Shown here one piece after another: positions 7,138 through 7,268 of a stretch of 7,268 nt of DNA. Position 1 is the stretch's first letter, and every line of letters begins with the position of its first letter. The notes under the pieces were generated by a model, which had not been told where the DNA came from, made no database searches, and saw only the letters and a program-made list of their open reading frames with translations. Position numbers and translations under genes: made by a program. The DNA is from Alphaproteobacteria bacterium (GTDB lineage Bacteria > Pseudomonadota > Alphaproteobacteria > Micropepsales > Micropepsaceae). The stretch covers positions 1-7,268 of the forward strand of contig JAATGK010000114.1 in NCBI GenBank assembly GCA_015654715.1. Direction: 5' to 3'.

Positions 7138-7196
7138 TGCGGACAGTCCTGAAACTCGCGACCCTCTCCGGCATTGGTGCCAGCGCATCCGGTTAG
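7134..7196 (+). CDS. Short 20-codon frame, possible signal-peptide fragment ended by TAG
   Basis: An excellent Shine-Dalgarno, AGGAGG (7122-7127), lies 6 nt before ATG 7134 and 9 nt before a second in-frame ATG at 7137. ATG 7134 overlaps the permease stop as ATGA, the same arrangement as between the GH65 gene and pgmB. The frame encodes only MMRTVLKLATLSGIGASASG before TAG (7194-7196). A basic N-terminus, a modest hydrophobic stretch and a small-residue end (ASASG) look like the start of an exported protein. The same frame stays open past the TAG to the window edge, so this may be the 5' part of a gene broken by a nonsense mutation, a sequencing error, or a genuine leader peptide. Product unknown. 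Confidence 0.4.
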   Translation: MMRTVLKLATLSGIGASASG

Positions 7197-7268
7197 GTGA
7201 TCAAGCAACTGCCGCCGCCGGATACGCTCAGCCCGGGGACCAAGGCCGTGATGGAGCAGATTCTCGCG
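7197..7268 (+). CDS. Start of an unidentified gene, cut by the window edge
   Basis: Directly after TAG 7194-7196 and in the same frame, 24 open codons run to the window end, beginning with GTG 7197 and encoding VIKQLPPPDTLSPGTKAVME and four more residues. GTG 7197 has no convincing Shine-Dalgarno of its own but abuts the preceding stop and could be reached by coupling. ATG 7251 is an in-frame alternative with AAGG at 7242-7245. The Pro-rich opening resembles the mature N-terminus of an exported or membrane-anchored protein if the frame really begins at 7134. I do not recognise the family. From its position it should belong to the same operon, and a glycoside-processing enzyme would fit, but nothing visible proves that. 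Confidence 0.35.
   Translation, partial: MIKQLPPPDTLSPGTKAVMEQILA

Noticed and set aside
6135..7196. 353-codon + strand frame overlapping the permease and ending at the same TAG as the last short frame
   Set aside because: Over the permease it is an Arg/Asp/Pro-rich shadow of a protein with clear membrane segments. Only its last 20 codons, after the Shine-Dalgarno at 7122, are plausible as translated.
1..7268. CRISPR array, transposon ends, tRNA or rRNA
   Set aside because: I saw no regularly spaced repeats, terminal inverted repeats with a transposase, or structured RNA sequence anywhere in the window.

Overview
The window looks like one end of an accessory sugar-uptake and catabolism locus from a Gram-negative bacterium of fairly high GC content. 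The outer-membrane TonB-dependent receptor, paired with an MFS permease and a cytoplasmic phosphorolytic route, is the arrangement known from Alphaproteobacteria (Caulobacterales, Sphingomonadales and relatives) and xanthomonads. An alphaproteobacterium is my best guess. This rests on gene style only; there is no rRNA or other phylogenetic marker here.

Layout, all on the + strand. Positions 1-259 hold no long gene. They carry two near-palindromic 14-bp elements forming a perfect inverted repeat (11-24 and 34-47), which look like LacI-family operators. A consensus -35 hexamer lies inside the second one, and a leader of roughly 190 nt follows. Next comes a TonB-dependent receptor (260-2614), then a 107-bp gap with a strong hairpin (2635-2670) that lacks a U-tract. 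After the gap is a tightly packed, overlapping set: a GH65 disaccharide phosphorylase (2722-5145), beta-phosphoglucomutase (5142-5834) and an MFS permease (5827-7137). A fourth reading frame starts with an excellent Shine-Dalgarno at 7134, meets a TAG after 20 codons, and stays open in the same frame to the window edge.

Inferred pathway: the receptor brings a glucoside (probably an alpha-linked gluco-disaccharide or short oligosaccharide) across the outer membrane. The MFS protein carries it across the inner membrane. The GH65 enzyme splits it with phosphate into beta-glucose 1-phosphate plus the remaining sugar, and PgmB converts beta-glucose 1-phosphate to glucose 6-phosphate. This saves one ATP per bond compared with hydrolysis followed by kinase action. 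The exact sugar cannot be read from the sequence. The regulator that would bind the operators is not in the window.

The individual protein families are known. The points most worth a second look are the twin operator, the intercistronic hairpin, the unresolved GH65 specificity and the stop-interrupted last frame.
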